From the NCBI RefSeq assembly GCF_022267515.1, contig NZ_JAKFGB010000012.1:62001-126000 (forward strand): DNA of 64,000 bases, written 5' to 3'. Under the pieces are notes generated by a model. That model was not told where the DNA came from. It ran no database searches and saw only the letters and a list, made by a program, of their open reading frames with translations. Source of the stretch: Rubinisphaera margarita. Lineage in GTDB: Bacteria; Planctomycetota; Planctomycetia; Planctomycetales; Planctomycetaceae. A program made the position numbers and the translations under genes. Below, in pieces: positions 43,832-54,160 of the stretch (position 1 is the first letter of the stretch; each line of letters opens with the position of its first letter).

Positions 43832-45196
43832 CTACTCGCTCGCCGGCTCTTCGGTGTCGGTCTCGCTGGCCAGCATTTCCACCGTACGGCGAAGCATTTC
43901 GTACTCCTCAAGAGCTGGCCCTTGAAGACTGGTCACGTCGAGCGGCGTCTTTTCAAAGGGATCTTTCTCGGTGTTGTAATAGCGGCCGTTGTTATAAAGC
44001 TTGCGAGTTCGTGATTTCGCGAAGTATCGATTCCCGCGACTCTCAGCGTAGGCCCACTGTCTGGGCCCGGGCTGATTCTCGGTGAGTCGGCTGGCAAAGC
44101 TCTGGCCGTCCAGCGTGCCGTCGGGAAGTTCTGCGTCCGCGAGCTCGATGAACGTGGGAAGGATGTCACTAAAGTCGACCAGATCATCCCAGACCTGACC
44201 GGGTTCAATGACGCCTGGCCAGCTGGCGATCGTCGGCACGCGCGTCCCCCAGTCGTTTAACGATCCTTTTCCTCCGGGAACGTCCATGCCCTCATACTGA
44301 GACGACACCGGCTCGCGAATGTACTTGCCGTCTTCGTAGCGGGCGATTGTCCGAAACGGGGTGCCATTATCGGTGGTAAATAGAACCAGAGTATTTTCAC
44401 GCAGGCCGAGTTTCTCCATCCCGGTCATCAGGTCGCCGATCTTTCGATCCATCTGAGCGGCCATTTCGGAAAAGCTGTCGTAACGGTCGCGGCCGGGCGC
44501 GTAGGGCACCGCTTCTTCGATGTCGTCCGTCACGTCGTGACAGAGAGCCATCGAGTAAAACGCAAAGAAGGGCTCTTCACGATGGTCCTTCATGAAGTCG
44601 AGCAGGAAATCGACGTAGTGATCCGGTCCGTACATTCCATCCGTGTTCTCGAGAATCGAACCATTCTCGTGAATCAGCGGATCGTAATAGCGGGCTCCTT
44701 CGTGCCAGCCGAACAACGACGATTGTTCGAAGCCGAGCCGCTGAGGGTGGCTCGGGTCTTTCTTCAGCAGACACAGTTGCCATTTCCCGGCGACGGCTGT
44801 CCGATAACCCGTCTGCTTCAGAGCCTGGGCGACGGTCTTGCCTTCGAGTTCGGCCGGAAAGCTGCCCCATTTCGGATTCCCGATCGTCCGCGGATAGCAA
44901 CCGGTTAAAAGCGTCGTCCGACTTGGGTGGCAAACCGGCATCGAATAGGCATGGGTGAACCGGGCCCCGCTGTCGGCGAGAGCATCCAGGTTCGGGGTCG
45001 GGTAATCGACCCCGCCATAGCAGCCGAGAACTTCGCGGCCGACGTCGTCGGCCAGAATGAAGACGATATTCGGACGATCCGCCTTCTTCGAAGCTGTTTT
45101 TCCCTCCTCGGCATGAACCGACGTGGAAGGAGCGACGTTGAGAGTGAAGACGAAAGCAACCGCCAGGATGCGGCGGAGGAGCGGATTGTGAAGCAT
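43832..45196 (-). CDS. Secreted sulfatase
   Basis: 454 residues from ATG 45196, with a Sec signal peptide ending near SVHAEEG. The frame stays open a further 361 codons upstream, but that stretch is the antisense of nadA and is rejected. The core shows RPNIVFILADDVGREVLGCY for metal binding. The formylglycine motif is CHPSR (Cys89) with TTLLTG, then VAGKWQL near residue 130 and LFTTDNGTP near 280. The ending is the usual C-terminal beta-sheet subdomain. Several enzymes of this family cleave sulfate esters of algal or animal polysaccharides; the substrate here is unknown. It is divergent from nadA. Confidence 0.93.
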   Translation of the reverse strand: MLHNPLLRRILAVAFVFTLNVAPSTSVHAEEGKTASKKADRPNIVFILADDVGREVLGCYGGVDYPTPNLDALADSGARFTHAYSMPVCHPSRTTLLTGCYPRTIGNPKWGSFPAELEGKTVAQALKQTGYRTAVAGKWQLCLLKKDPSHPQRLGFEQSSLFGWHEGARYYDPLIHENGSILENTDGMYGPDHYVDFLLDFMKDHREEPFFAFYSMALCHDVTDDIEEAVPYAPGRDRYDSFSEMAAQMDRKIGDLMTGMEKLGLRENTLVLFTTDNGTPFRTIARYEDGKYIREPVSSQYEGMDVPGGKGSLNDWGTRVPTIASWPGVIEPGQVWDDLVDFSDILPTFIELADAELPDGTLDGQSFASRLTENQPGPRQWAYAESRGNRYFAKSRTRKLYNNGRYYNTEKDPFEKTPLDVTSLQGPALEEYEMLRRTVEMLASETDTEEPASE

Positions 45197-45314
45197 GTGT
45201 TGAACCTGTCGAAGTAGCAAAGTGTCGACCAGTGAAAAGACGCATAAACAGTAACGGATCACTTGCTCCTTGTCAGCCGGCCGCTGGCCTGTAGCCAGCG
45301 GAACGTCCGATGAA

Positions 45315-45320
45315 TATAAT
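45315..45320 (+). promoter_or_regulatory. Possible -10 element for nadA
   Basis: A consensus TATAAT lies 44 bases before the nadA start. The -35 region at the expected distance (TAGCCA) is poor, so the assignment rests on the -10 alone. Confidence 0.35.
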
Positions 45321-45364
45321 CTCTGTGCAAACCCTTTTGCCGAAACGCTATCCGAGAAAGTGCC

Positions 45365-46354
45365 ATGCCCCTGCCGATTGTCGACCAGACGCCTGAAATC
45401 TACGAAGACCCGCTCGATCTGATGGACGAGATCGAACGACTGAAGACAGAAAAGAACGCCAGTATCCTGGCCCATTTCTATGTGGACGGTGAGATTCAGG
45501 ACATTGCCGATTACACCGGAGACAGTCTCAAACTGGCTCGCGATGCGGCGTCGATCGACACCCCGACCATCGTATTCTGCGGCGTCCACTTCATGGGCGA
45601 ATCGGCCAAGATTCTCAGCCCCGAAAAAACCGTCCTCATGCCCGATCTGCAGGCGGGATGCTCTCTGGCGGAGAGTTGCCAGGCTCCCGACCTGAAGGCC
45701 TATCAGGACAAACTGCGGGCAGAAGGGCATCAGTTTCAGACCGTCGCTTACATCAACACCTCGGCGGCGGTGAAATCCCTCTGCGACTGGATCGTGACCA
45801 GCGGCAACGCCCGCGAAATCATTGAACGGGTTCCCGAGGACCAGGAAATTCTGTTCGTTCCCGATCAGCACCTCGGCCGGTATCTCATGGAAGTGACTGG
45901 TCGAAAGATGTTCCTCTGGCCGGGCTCCTGTATGGTGCACGAGATTTTCAGCCTGCAGGATCTGATCCGTGCCAAGAAGAACAATCCGGGCTCTATCATC
46001 ATCGCGCATCCGGAATGTCCGCAGAATATTCTCGAAGTTTCCGACTTCATCGGCGGGACCGAAAAGATGCGACAATACGTCGCCTCGATCAGTGAACCGA
46101 CGAAGTTTCTCGTCGCCACGGAATCCGCGATGATTCACCCGCTGCAGAAAATTGCTCCGCAGCACGAATTCATCCCTGTGCCGGGCATCATGGAAAGCAC
46201 GGGCGAAACCTGTGCCTGCAACCGTTGTCCGCACATGGCCCGTAACACACTGCAGAAGGTGCGGGATTGCCTGAAACATGGCGAGCCGGAGATCGTCTGG
46301 CAGTCGTATTTCGATCAGGCTCGCGATGTGCTTCAGCGCAGTCTGCTCAAATAG
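45365..46354 (+). CDS. nadA: Quinolinate synthase A
   Basis: 329 residues from ATG 45365. The enzyme condenses iminoaspartate with dihydroxyacetone phosphate to quinolinate in NAD synthesis and carries a 4Fe-4S cluster. Seen features are LAHFYVDGEIQDIADYTGDS near residue 36, FCGVHFMGESAKILSPEKTV with the first cluster Cys, AGCSLAESC, GSCMVHEIF with the second Cys, the HPEC strand and the third Cys in CACNRCPHM near residue 285. The length fits the shorter NadA type. No nadB or nadC is nearby. The gene is divergent from the sulfatase, with 168 bases between them. Confidence 0.96.
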   Translation: MPLPIVDQTPEIYEDPLDLMDEIERLKTEKNASILAHFYVDGEIQDIADYTGDSLKLARDAASIDTPTIVFCGVHFMGESAKILSPEKTVLMPDLQAGCSLAESCQAPDLKAYQDKLRAEGHQFQTVAYINTSAAVKSLCDWIVTSGNAREIIERVPEDQEILFVPDQHLGRYLMEVTGRKMFLWPGSCMVHEIFSLQDLIRAKKNNPGSIIIAHPECPQNILEVSDFIGGTEKMRQYVASISEPTKFLVATESAMIHPLQKIAPQHEFIPVPGIMESTGETCACNRCPHMARNTLQKVRDCLKHGEPEIVWQSYFDQARDVLQRSLLK

Positions 46355-46447
46355 TTGCCCAAACGCACTGTTCTGTTCAGGCTCTCTTCCTTGACCACGG
46401 CTCGGTCGTCGTTGAAACTACGATCCATTCTGAAGGGGATGATGGAC

Positions 46448-46490
46448 CCGTCTGCGCTCCGGCTCCTTAAGAGTCGCTGAGAGCAGACGG
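46448..46490 (+). repeat. Hairpin ahead of the MMPL transporter gene
   Basis: CCGTCTGC (46448-46455) pairs with GCAGACGG (46483-46490). It lies just upstream of the possible GTG start at 46501 and has no T-run, so it may be a leader structure rather than a terminator. Confidence 0.5.
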
Positions 46491-46563
46491 AATTACCGTT
46501 GTGAGAAAGTTCGCCCAGGACTTGAACACCCCTTCGTGCATTCGGATCGGAACAGTTGAGGCG

Positions 46564-49122
46564 ATGAACCGGCTCTTCGAGATTGTGGCGGACTATTGGC
46601 CCGGCTGGATTATTCTCTGGTTCGCCGCCATGTTTCTCGCCATCGCGGTCGCTCCTCCCTTCGAAGAGGAAGTCACGCCCGGCGAATTCGACTTTCTCCC
46701 GGCTGGCTCCCAGTCGCTCGTAGCCGAGCAGTTCTTTCGGCAGACCTTCGACAAAGATCTGTTAAGAAGTCTCGTCGTCGTGTCGGTCCGACGGACATCG
46801 CGACCCGATGGGCTCACCTCCAAAGAAGAGTTCGCTGAAGAAGACCGAGATCAGAAGAGCGATCTTGAATTCATCGAAAACGATCTCCGCAAACGGCTTG
46901 AGGAAATCCTCAAACGCCACTCGGCTGATCTCCTCGCTCAGGACAGTGCTGCCGAAGGCCCTGAAGAGTCGTCCGATCCAGCCGCCGAAGAGAAGGAAGA
47001 AGAACTCGAAGTCGAGGAATCCGCAGGCGACGTCGTGACCTATTCCGACCGGCTGCTCGGACAGTTGCTGATCAGCGACGATCGCCAGGCCTCCATGGTA
47101 CTGGTCGAACTGCCCAACGATTTTCTCGACGCCCGCAACGGCAACATCATCGCCGACATCGAGCATCTGGTATACGGCGATTCCGAGTTCCGCAGTCAGA
47201 TTCCCCCCGGACTCGAACTGTCGGTCAGCGGCACGGCGACGGTCGGACGGGACATGAATGTCGAAGCCGAGAACAGCGCCAAAGCCACCGAATGGGCCAC
47301 CATGGTGCTCGTCGTTTTGATGCTGCTGGCCATCTACCGGTCTCCGATCCTGGCCCTGCTCCCCCTCGTGACCGTTTTCGTTGTCATCAAAATTACGCTT
47401 GGCGTTCTCAGTACTCTCGCGGCTGCGAATGTCATCGGACTGTTTGATTCACTCGATATCTACGTCACGGTGGTGACATACGGGGCGGGGATTGATTACT
47501 GCCTTTTTCTGATCGCCCGTTACCGTGAGGAACTGGAGAAGGGGATTAACTATCGCGATGCCGTAAACGGAGCGCTGGCCTACACGGCTGCTCCTCTCGC
47601 AGGAAGCGCCGGGACTTCCATCGTTGGCATCGGAATGATGATCTTCGCCTCGCATAAGAAGTTCCAGCAGGCTGGAATCGGCATCTCCGTCGGTCTCACG
47701 ATTGCCCTGCTGGCGAGCGTCACGTTCACGCCCGCCCTTTTAAGGCTCACCGGTCGCTGGGCCTTCTGGCCGAACATTCCTCAGGAGAACCCCGGGGACT
47801 CGCACGGTTGGGTCGCCCGTTCCTCGCTGCTCGGTCGTGTGATGGAAAGTGGCCTGATGGAGCGGTTTTGGGTTTATCTGGCGGCGGTAATCTCCCGCTG
47901 GCCGGGCCGACTCTGGCGAAATTTCGTACTTGTGATGCTGCCGTTCGCGGTCATCGCCGTCCTGAATTTTAACAACCTCAGCTATGGACTGCTCTCGGAA
48001 CTCCCGGACGAGTCTCGCAGCGTGGTCGGGACGCGAGCGGTTCAGGAGCACTTCCCACCCGGACGGCTCGGGCCGACAAACATTCTCATCTACAACGAAA
48101 GCCTCAACTTTCTGCGCGAAGAGCAGGTCGATCTGATCGGTGAAGTCAGCGACAGGCTCTACCGGCACCGGGAGCGACTGGGACTGATCGATGTGTTCAG
48201 TTCCGCCTATCCCCTGGGAATGACCCCCGAAGGCCTGAAGAAGCAGGAGATCCTTGAAGAGCCGGGCACCAGTCGCGCGGCCTTTGCCGCCGCTCGGCGA
48301 GCCGCGATCCGGGCTCGCGTGATGAATCAATACGTCGGCAGAAAGCAGCCTTACGCCGAGCATGTCACCCGCATCGATCTGGTGTTTAATCAGGATCCCT
48401 TCACGGAAGGCAGCATCGCCCAGCTTGATGCCGCCCTGGTTGAACTGCAGAAGACTCTGCCTGAGATCCTCACGGGGGAGAGCGAGATCTATGCGCTCGG
48501 CCCCACCGCCAGCATCCGTGACATGAAGATCGTCACCGACAGAGATCAGTTGCTGATCAACATTCTCGTTCTGTTTGGTGTGTATGCGATTCTCGTTCTC
48601 CTTCTGCGAAAGCCGGCGATCTCGCTTTACCTCATTCTGACCGTGTTCTTCTCCTATCTGGTGACAATGGGCGTGACCATGGCGGTCTTCTGGGCTCTCG
48701 ATCCGAGTGGGTTTTCCGGGCTCGACTGGAAGGTCCGCATGTTCCTGTTCACCATCCTGATTGCGGTGGGAGAGGACTACAACATCTTCCTGGTCACCCG
48801 AATCGATGAAGAAGCCAAACGAACCACCCCCGTGCGCAGCATCCTGCGGGCCCTGCGGAAAACCGGAAGCATTATCTCCAGTTGCGGCTTCATCATGGCC
48901 GGCACCTTTTCCGCGCTGATGGCCGGCTCACTACTCGGAATGCAGCAACTTGGCTTTGCGTTGGCTTTCGGCGTGCTACTCGATACGTTTATCGTCAGAC
49001 CGATACTCGTTCCCTGTTACCTGGTGCTGCTCGAACGGTATTACTTCGGCAAATATTCAGTGTTGCTCGGCGCGACGCCGAACAGAATCCCCGAAGTTCC
49101 CGCCGCAACGAAAGTATCTTGA
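46564..49122 (+). CDS. MMPL/RND family transporter
   Basis: 852 residues from ATG 46564; a GTG at 46501 would add 21 residues and cannot be excluded. The topology is typical of RND/MMPL exporters: one TM (about residues 14-32), a large exported loop with an acidic insert (about 120-165), five TMs in the middle (residues about 240-420, including YVTVVTYGAGIDYCLFLIAR), a second exported loop (about 480-640) and a last TM block with AVGEDYNIFLVTRIDEEAKR. The repeated GxDYxxFLxxR and GEDYNIFLVTR segments are the paired proton-relay helices of the family. Likely cargo is a lipid or other hydrophobic compound. Confidence 0.9.
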   Translation: MNRLFEIVADYWPGWIILWFAAMFLAIAVAPPFEEEVTPGEFDFLPAGSQSLVAEQFFRQTFDKDLLRSLVVVSVRRTSRPDGLTSKEEFAEEDRDQKSDLEFIENDLRKRLEEILKRHSADLLAQDSAAEGPEESSDPAAEEKEEELEVEESAGDVVTYSDRLLGQLLISDDRQASMVLVELPNDFLDARNGNIIADIEHLVYGDSEFRSQIPPGLELSVSGTATVGRDMNVEAENSAKATEWATMVLVVLMLLAIYRSPILALLPLVTVFVVIKITLGVLSTLAAANVIGLFDSLDIYVTVVTYGAGIDYCLFLIARYREELEKGINYRDAVNGALAYTAAPLAGSAGTSIVGIGMMIFASHKKFQQAGIGISVGLTIALLASVTFTPALLRLTGRWAFWPNIPQENPGDSHGWVARSSLLGRVMESGLMERFWVYLAAVISRWPGRLWRNFVLVMLPFAVIAVLNFNNLSYGLLSELPDESRSVVGTRAVQEHFPPGRLGPTNILIYNESLNFLREEQVDLIGEVSDRLYRHRERLGLIDVFSSAYPLGMTPEGLKKQEILEEPGTSRAAFAAARRAAIRARVMNQYVGRKQPYAEHVTRIDLVFNQDPFTEGSIAQLDAALVELQKTLPEILTGESEIYALGPTASIRDMKIVTDRDQLLINILVLFGVYAILVLLLRKPAISLYLILTVFFSYLVTMGVTMAVFWALDPSGFSGLDWKVRMFLFTILIAVGEDYNIFLVTRIDEEAKRTTPVRSILRALRKTGSIISSCGFIMAGTFSALMAGSLLGMQQLGFALAFGVLLDTFIVRPILVPCYLVLLERYYFGKYSVLLGATPNRIPEVPAATKVS

Positions 49123-49149
49123 AGCCGATTCCTTTCTGGAGTGCGAAAC

Positions 49150-49911
49150 ATGAAGAGCCTGCTCGTTCTTGGCCTGTTGGGCTGCCTCGTTCTGGGAGCG
49201 GCTGCTCAGCCGGTTCAAGCCGATACTGTCTACGAAATGCGGACCTACACCGCTCACGAGGGGAAGCTGGACAGCCTGCTCGCCCGTTTTCGCGATCACA
49301 CCTGTAAGCTTTTTGAGAAGCACGGCATGACCAATGTCGCGTACTTCGTACCGGCAGCGGAGAACAACAATCAGCTCGTCTACTTCCTGTCGTATCCATC
49401 ACGGGATGCCCGCGATGTCAGCTGGGCCGCCTTTCTGAATGATGCCGACTGGAAAGCCGCCTACAAGAAGTCACGCAGCGATGGACCGCTCGTGAAGACC
49501 GTCGACTCAAAGTTCCTCGTTCCGACGGACTACTCCCCGGAGATCCCTGCCTCGGCGAAGAAACCGCGGTTGTTCGAATTGCGAACCTACAAAGCCAGCC
49601 CGGGAAATCTCTCGAACCTCGACGCCCGCTTCCGTGATCACACCATCCGTCTCTTCGAGAAGCACGGCATCACGAACGTCATCTACTTTCACCTGATGCC
49701 CGATCAGGCAGGAGCAGAGAATCATTTGATCTACCTGATTGCGCACGACGATCAGCTGACCCGCGACGAGGCATTCAAAAACTTCGCTCAGGATCCGGCG
49801 TGGATGAAAGCCCGCCTTGATTCCGAAGAGAACGCTGGCGGCTCGCTGACAGAGAAGGGGGGCGTGAAAAACCTCTTTCTCGAACCGACCGACTTCTCGC
49901 CGCTGAAGTAA
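49150..49911 (+). CDS. Secreted double NIPSNAP-domain protein
   Basis: 253 residues from ATG 49150, with GGAG eight bases upstream. A signal peptide covers about residues 1-25 (LLVLGLLGCLVLGAAAQPV). Two NIPSNAP domains follow, about 27-125 and 138-250. Each begins with the strand YEMRTYTAHEGKLDSLLARF or its partner FELRTYKASPGNLSNLDARF, and each carries a FRDHTxxLFEKHGxTNVxYF helix. The two halves are clearly duplicates. NIPSNAP is a ferredoxin-like alpha-beta barrel fold of uncertain function, often found in planctomycetes as exported pairs. A strong terminator follows. Confidence 0.93.
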   Translation: MKSLLVLGLLGCLVLGAAAQPVQADTVYEMRTYTAHEGKLDSLLARFRDHTCKLFEKHGMTNVAYFVPAAENNNQLVYFLSYPSRDARDVSWAAFLNDADWKAAYKKSRSDGPLVKTVDSKFLVPTDYSPEIPASAKKPRLFELRTYKASPGNLSNLDARFRDHTIRLFEKHGITNVIYFHLMPDQAGAENHLIYLIAHDDQLTRDEAFKNFAQDPAWMKARLDSEENAGGSLTEKGGVKNLFLEPTDFSPLK

Positions 49912-49949
49912 TTTTCCGCTCCCGAAGCGAGTGACCAGAACCACTGTCA

Positions 49950-49978
49950 GACACGGGTCGAGCCGATCCGTGTCTTTT
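49950..49978 (+). terminator. Rho-independent terminator after the NIPSNAP gene
   Basis: GACACGGGTCG (49950-49960) pairs with CGATCCGTGTC (49964-49974) with one G-T pair and a three-base loop. TTTT follows directly. Confidence 0.88.
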
Positions 49979-50041
49979 CCTTCTCCATCCACAAGCCCTC
50001 CGCGCAGGGCTCGCCAACCTTCCACAGAATCAGTTTTGACG

Positions 50042-51319
<1,278 letters not shown>

Positions 51320-51334
51320 GAACCGCCAATTAAC

Positions 51335-51365
51335 GGGTGCCATGCCCCCGCTCGCGTGGGCATGG
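51335..51365 (+). repeat. REP-like hairpin 1
   Basis: The leader GGGTGCCA is followed by a 12-bp stem with one mismatch, built from CCATGCCC (51340-51347) and GGGCATGG (51358-51365). It lies 16 bases after lysA. Confidence 0.75.
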
Positions 51366-51385
51366 TCTTATTCTGGCTTTGAAGG

Positions 51386-51415
51386 CGGGTGCCACTGCTG
51401 GCTCGCCCAGCAGTG
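51386..51415 (+). repeat. REP-like hairpin 2
   Basis: The leader CGGGTGCCA leads into the stem CACTGCTGG (51393-51401) with CCAGCAGTG (51407-51415). The leader equals that of hairpins 1 and 4, but the stem sequence is different. Confidence 0.75.
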
Positions 51416-51442
51416 CCTTTCCATACGATTCCACGCCCGTAT

Positions 51443-51463
51443 GCCATTGGCTCCGCCAGTGCC
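51443..51463 (+). repeat. REP-like hairpin 3 (degenerate)
   Basis: GCCATTGGC with GCCAGTGCC around TCC forms an imperfect stem. The preceding CCCGTATGCCA looks like a worn form of the common leader. Confidence 0.45.
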
Positions 51464-51504
51464 TGGTCTGAGAAGTTTCTGATCCCCCTCTCGAAAGTCC
51501 AGAC

Positions 51505-51846
51505 GTGTCGGTCCTGCTTCGCGTCATCGTCCTACTAATCCTGTCCAACGTCTTCATGACCTTCGCGTGGTACGCCCACCTGAAGAACCTGAACCACAAG
51601 CCGTGGCTGATCGCTGTGTTCGTCAGCTGGGGCATTGCCTTCTTCGAATACCTGATCCAGGTCCCCGCCAACCGCCTCGGCTACACGACCCTCACCCTCG
51701 GGCAGTTGAAGATCCTGCAGGAAGTCATCACCCTCAGCGTCTTCATCCCGTTCGCAGTCTTCTATATGAAGCAGCCGATCAAGCTCGATTACCTGTGGGC
51801 GGCGTTCTGTCTGGCGGGAGCGGTGTTTTTTGTGTTTCGGAGATAG
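51505..51846 (+). CDS. DUF486 small multidrug-transporter-fold membrane protein
   Basis: 113 residues from GTG 51505; no good ribosome site is visible. Four TM helices: about residues 4-22, 35-52, 68-86 and 92-111. The segments ILSNVFMTFAWYAHLKNL, WGIAFFEYLIQVPANRLGY and TLGQLKILQEVITLSVFIPF match the DUF486 (DMT superfamily-like) family closely, including the conserved QLKxxQE sequence. The transported substrate is not known. The gene lies in the region carrying REP-like hairpins and is followed 41 bases later by the SMI1/KNR4 gene. Confidence 0.9.
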   Translation: MSVLLRVIVLLILSNVFMTFAWYAHLKNLNHKPWLIAVFVSWGIAFFEYLIQVPANRLGYTTLTLGQLKILQEVITLSVFIPFAVFYMKQPIKLDYLWAAFCLAGAVFFVFRR

Positions 51847-51887
51847 TTGTCCGATCTCCCCTTCGACGGAAACTGGATCGATAGAAA

Positions 51888-52352
51888 ATGGAATCGTCTG
51901 CTGCTGTCAAAGCTCGAATTGAGCGGGCGACCGATCTGCTAATCGGTCGGGGCGTCGCCACCGAGAACACGATTCGTGGCTGTACTTCTGAAGAGATCGA
52001 ACGAGTCGAGCAAGACGCGGGATCTCCTCTTCCGCTCGCTTACCGGGAGTTTCTGGCCAGAATGGGACGGGGTGCGTTGAGATTCTATTATGGAACCGAC
52101 ATCTTCTTTCCCGCTGTTCTCGGACTCACCCTGGCCGCCCGCGAGCTTGTGGCGGAGGAAGAAAGCCGACTTCAACTCCCGGATGATGCCATCGCAATCA
52201 TCATGCATCAGGGATACCAGTTCTGCTTCATCCGCAGCAGTGAAGGAGACGATCCGCCTGTGTACTATTACATGGAGCAAAGTAGCGAATTTATCAGGAA
52301 GTCCGATCATTTCACGGAGTTTCTGATTGATGTCGCCTGCGACCCATGGTGA
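51888..52352 (+). CDS. SMI1/KNR4 family protein (immunity-type)
   Basis: 154 residues from ATG 51888. After an N-terminal helix, the segment TSEEIERVEQDAGSPLPLAY followed by REFLARMGRGA is the signature of the SMI1/KNR4 (SUKH) fold. The strand AIIMHQGYQFCFIRS and the PPVYYYMEQ strand complete it. SUKH proteins frequently serve as immunity proteins for polymorphic or contact-dependent toxins, but many stand alone, as this one appears to: no toxin-like gene adjoins it. Together with the genes at 56193 and 57412 it makes three immunity-like genes within 6 kb. Confidence 0.9.
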   Translation: MESSAAVKARIERATDLLIGRGVATENTIRGCTSEEIERVEQDAGSPLPLAYREFLARMGRGALRFYYGTDIFFPAVLGLTLAARELVAEEESRLQLPDDAIAIIMHQGYQFCFIRSSEGDDPPVYYYMEQSSEFIRKSDHFTEFLIDVACDPW

Positions 52353-52712
52353 AAGATTTGTGAGAGGTTCTCCCATGCTTACAAATCGCAAGCTCTTCAA
52401 ACCGGGTGCCATACCCACGCTTGCGTGGGCATGCTTGTGAAAAACTGTGCCCATTCCGCTAATGAGAACCTTGCTCGGAATTCTCGCATCCGACATCATG
52501 AGGTTATCGGTCAATCGTTCTTCCTCCCCTTCGCCACGCCACAGTTCACAGGCATCGTGATGTCGAACCGCCACGTGGCCCGGCAACTCTCGTAAAGGGG
52601 GGCTGTCAAATTGCAACTCTCCTGCGATCCACTCTCCAATCCTTGTCTCCCTACACGCGTTCAGGCATCATAACGCCTGTTCGATTTTTTCTCCCATTTG
52701 GTGATTACATCT
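52353..52712. other. Intergenic region of 360 bases with a REP-like hairpin
   Basis: It contains REP-like hairpin 4 at 52403-52433. Near the right end a short stem CAGGC/GCCTG is followed by a T-run (about 52664-52693), a weak terminator candidate. No coding frame with a ribosome site is seen on either strand. Confidence 0.5.
52403..52433 (+). repeat. REP-like hairpin 4
   Basis: CGGGTGCC leader followed by CATACCCACGC (52410-52420) and GCGTGGGCATG (52423-52433), an 11-bp stem with one mismatch and a TT loop. Confidence 0.78.
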
Positions 52713-54056
52713 ATGGCCGGCTCGTCCGATCCTTTTGAATCGTTGCGCGAAGCAATTCGACTTTCCCCCGACAACCTCCCTCTCCGGCGAACGCTGGCCG
52801 ATCTTCTGTTGCAGAATGGAGACGGTCCCGGCGCGGAGCAGGCCTATCGAGAAGCACTCGGGCGATTTCCGAAGAGCGTGGAACTCCAGCTCGGACTGGC
52901 TCGAGCCTTTTCCCGACAGGCAAAGCACAGTGAAGCCTTCGTCGTTCTCGAGCAACTCGTGAAGCAGCCGGATGTGCCGCCCGAAGCCATCCTCATGTAT
53001 GCTCGGGCACTGGAACGCAATGGCCAGGTTGCCGATGCGGTCGCGCAGTACAAACTGGCCGTGGAAGCCGATCCGGACGCATGCGATGAAGCGATGGAAG
53101 AACGGCTCGGAATTTCCTCGTTCAGGGAGTCGACTTACGACGAAGTCGTTGAGGGGCGGCAGCGAATGATGTCCGAGTCTCCATCCGACATCGTCCCGGA
53201 GATGGAACGGCCTCAGCAAACATTCTCCGACGTCGGCGGTATGGACGAGGTCAAGGAGCAGATCCGGCTCAAGATCATCTACCCGCTGACCAATCACGAG
53301 CTCTACAAGGCCTACGGAAAGAAGGTCGGCGGAGGCATTCTCCTTTATGGACCACCGGGCTGCGGGAAGACCCACCTGGCGCGGGCCACTGCAGGGGAGA
53401 TCGATGCCGCTTTCTTCTCGATCGGTCTGAACGATGTGCTCGATATGTGGATCGGGAACAGCGAACGCAATCTGCATGAACTCTTTGAAACCGGCCGCAG
53501 AAACACGCCCTGCGTTCTGTTTTTTGACGAAGTCGATGCACTGGGGGCCCGGCGGTCAGACATGCGTCAGAGTGCGGGCCGGCAGCTGATCAACCAATTC
53601 CTCTCAGAACTCGATGGCGTGAAAGCCAACAACGACGGCCTGCTGATCCTCGCCGCGACCAACGCTCCCTGGCATATGGATCCGGCGTTTCGTCGACCCG
53701 GGCGGTTCGATCGGATCATCTTCGTTCCGCCACCCGATCCGGAGGCCCGAGCCGAAATCCTGAAGCTGCTCTGTGAGGGAAAGCCTCAGAAGAATCTCGA
53801 CTTCAATGGACTTGCTAAAAAGTCAGCGGGCTTTTCAGGAGCCGATCTCAAAGCGGTTGTCGATCTGGCTGTGGAAGAAAAACTGCAGGCGGCTCTGAAA
53901 ACCGGCATTCCCGAACCGCTGCAGACGGCCGATCTGCAAAAGGCCATTCAACGTCATAAACCGACCGTCAAGGAATGGTTCGCGACCGCACGCAACCATG
54001 CGTTATACGCCAACGAAGGCGGCATGTACGACGACATTGTCGAGTACCTTCGTTAG
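52713..54056 (+). CDS. TPR-AAA+ fusion ATPase
   Basis: 447 residues from ATG 52713. Residues 1-125 are TPR-like helices (LREAIRLSPDNLPLRRTLAD, AYREALGRFPKSVELQLGLA). Residues about 165-447 are a single AAA domain of the Cdc48/FtsH/Vps4 class: FSDVGGMDEVKEQIRLKI, Walker A GPPGCGKTHLARA near residue 212, Walker B VLFFDEVDALGARR near 268, the second-region helix and DPAFRRPGRFDRIIFV carrying the arginine fingers. No protease domain is present, so it is likely an unfoldase or disassembly ATPase whose TPRs choose partners. The next gene is a TPR membrane protein, perhaps its partner. Confidence 0.9.
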   Translation: MAGSSDPFESLREAIRLSPDNLPLRRTLADLLLQNGDGPGAEQAYREALGRFPKSVELQLGLARAFSRQAKHSEAFVVLEQLVKQPDVPPEAILMYARALERNGQVADAVAQYKLAVEADPDACDEAMEERLGISSFRESTYDEVVEGRQRMMSESPSDIVPEMERPQQTFSDVGGMDEVKEQIRLKIIYPLTNHELYKAYGKKVGGGILLYGPPGCGKTHLARATAGEIDAAFFSIGLNDVLDMWIGNSERNLHELFETGRRNTPCVLFFDEVDALGARRSDMRQSAGRQLINQFLSELDGVKANNDGLLILAATNAPWHMDPAFRRPGRFDRIIFVPPPDPEARAEILKLLCEGKPQKNLDFNGLAKKSAGFSGADLKAVVDLAVEEKLQAALKTGIPEPLQTADLQKAIQRHKPTVKEWFATARNHALYANEGGMYDDIVEYLR

Positions 54057-54160
54057 AGCGAATCGCGCCGCCATCGAATCTCGTATCGACGGGGCTCCAC
54101 CCGGAATGCGGAACTGCTTCACATCTCTGTTCGTCCTGTTTTTTTCAACGGCAACTTTTC

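Noticed and set aside
45197..46279. Open frame of 361 codons upstream of and in frame with the second sulfatase
   Set aside because: It is exactly antisense to nadA. The sulfatase has its own start, signal peptide and complete catalytic domain from 45196.
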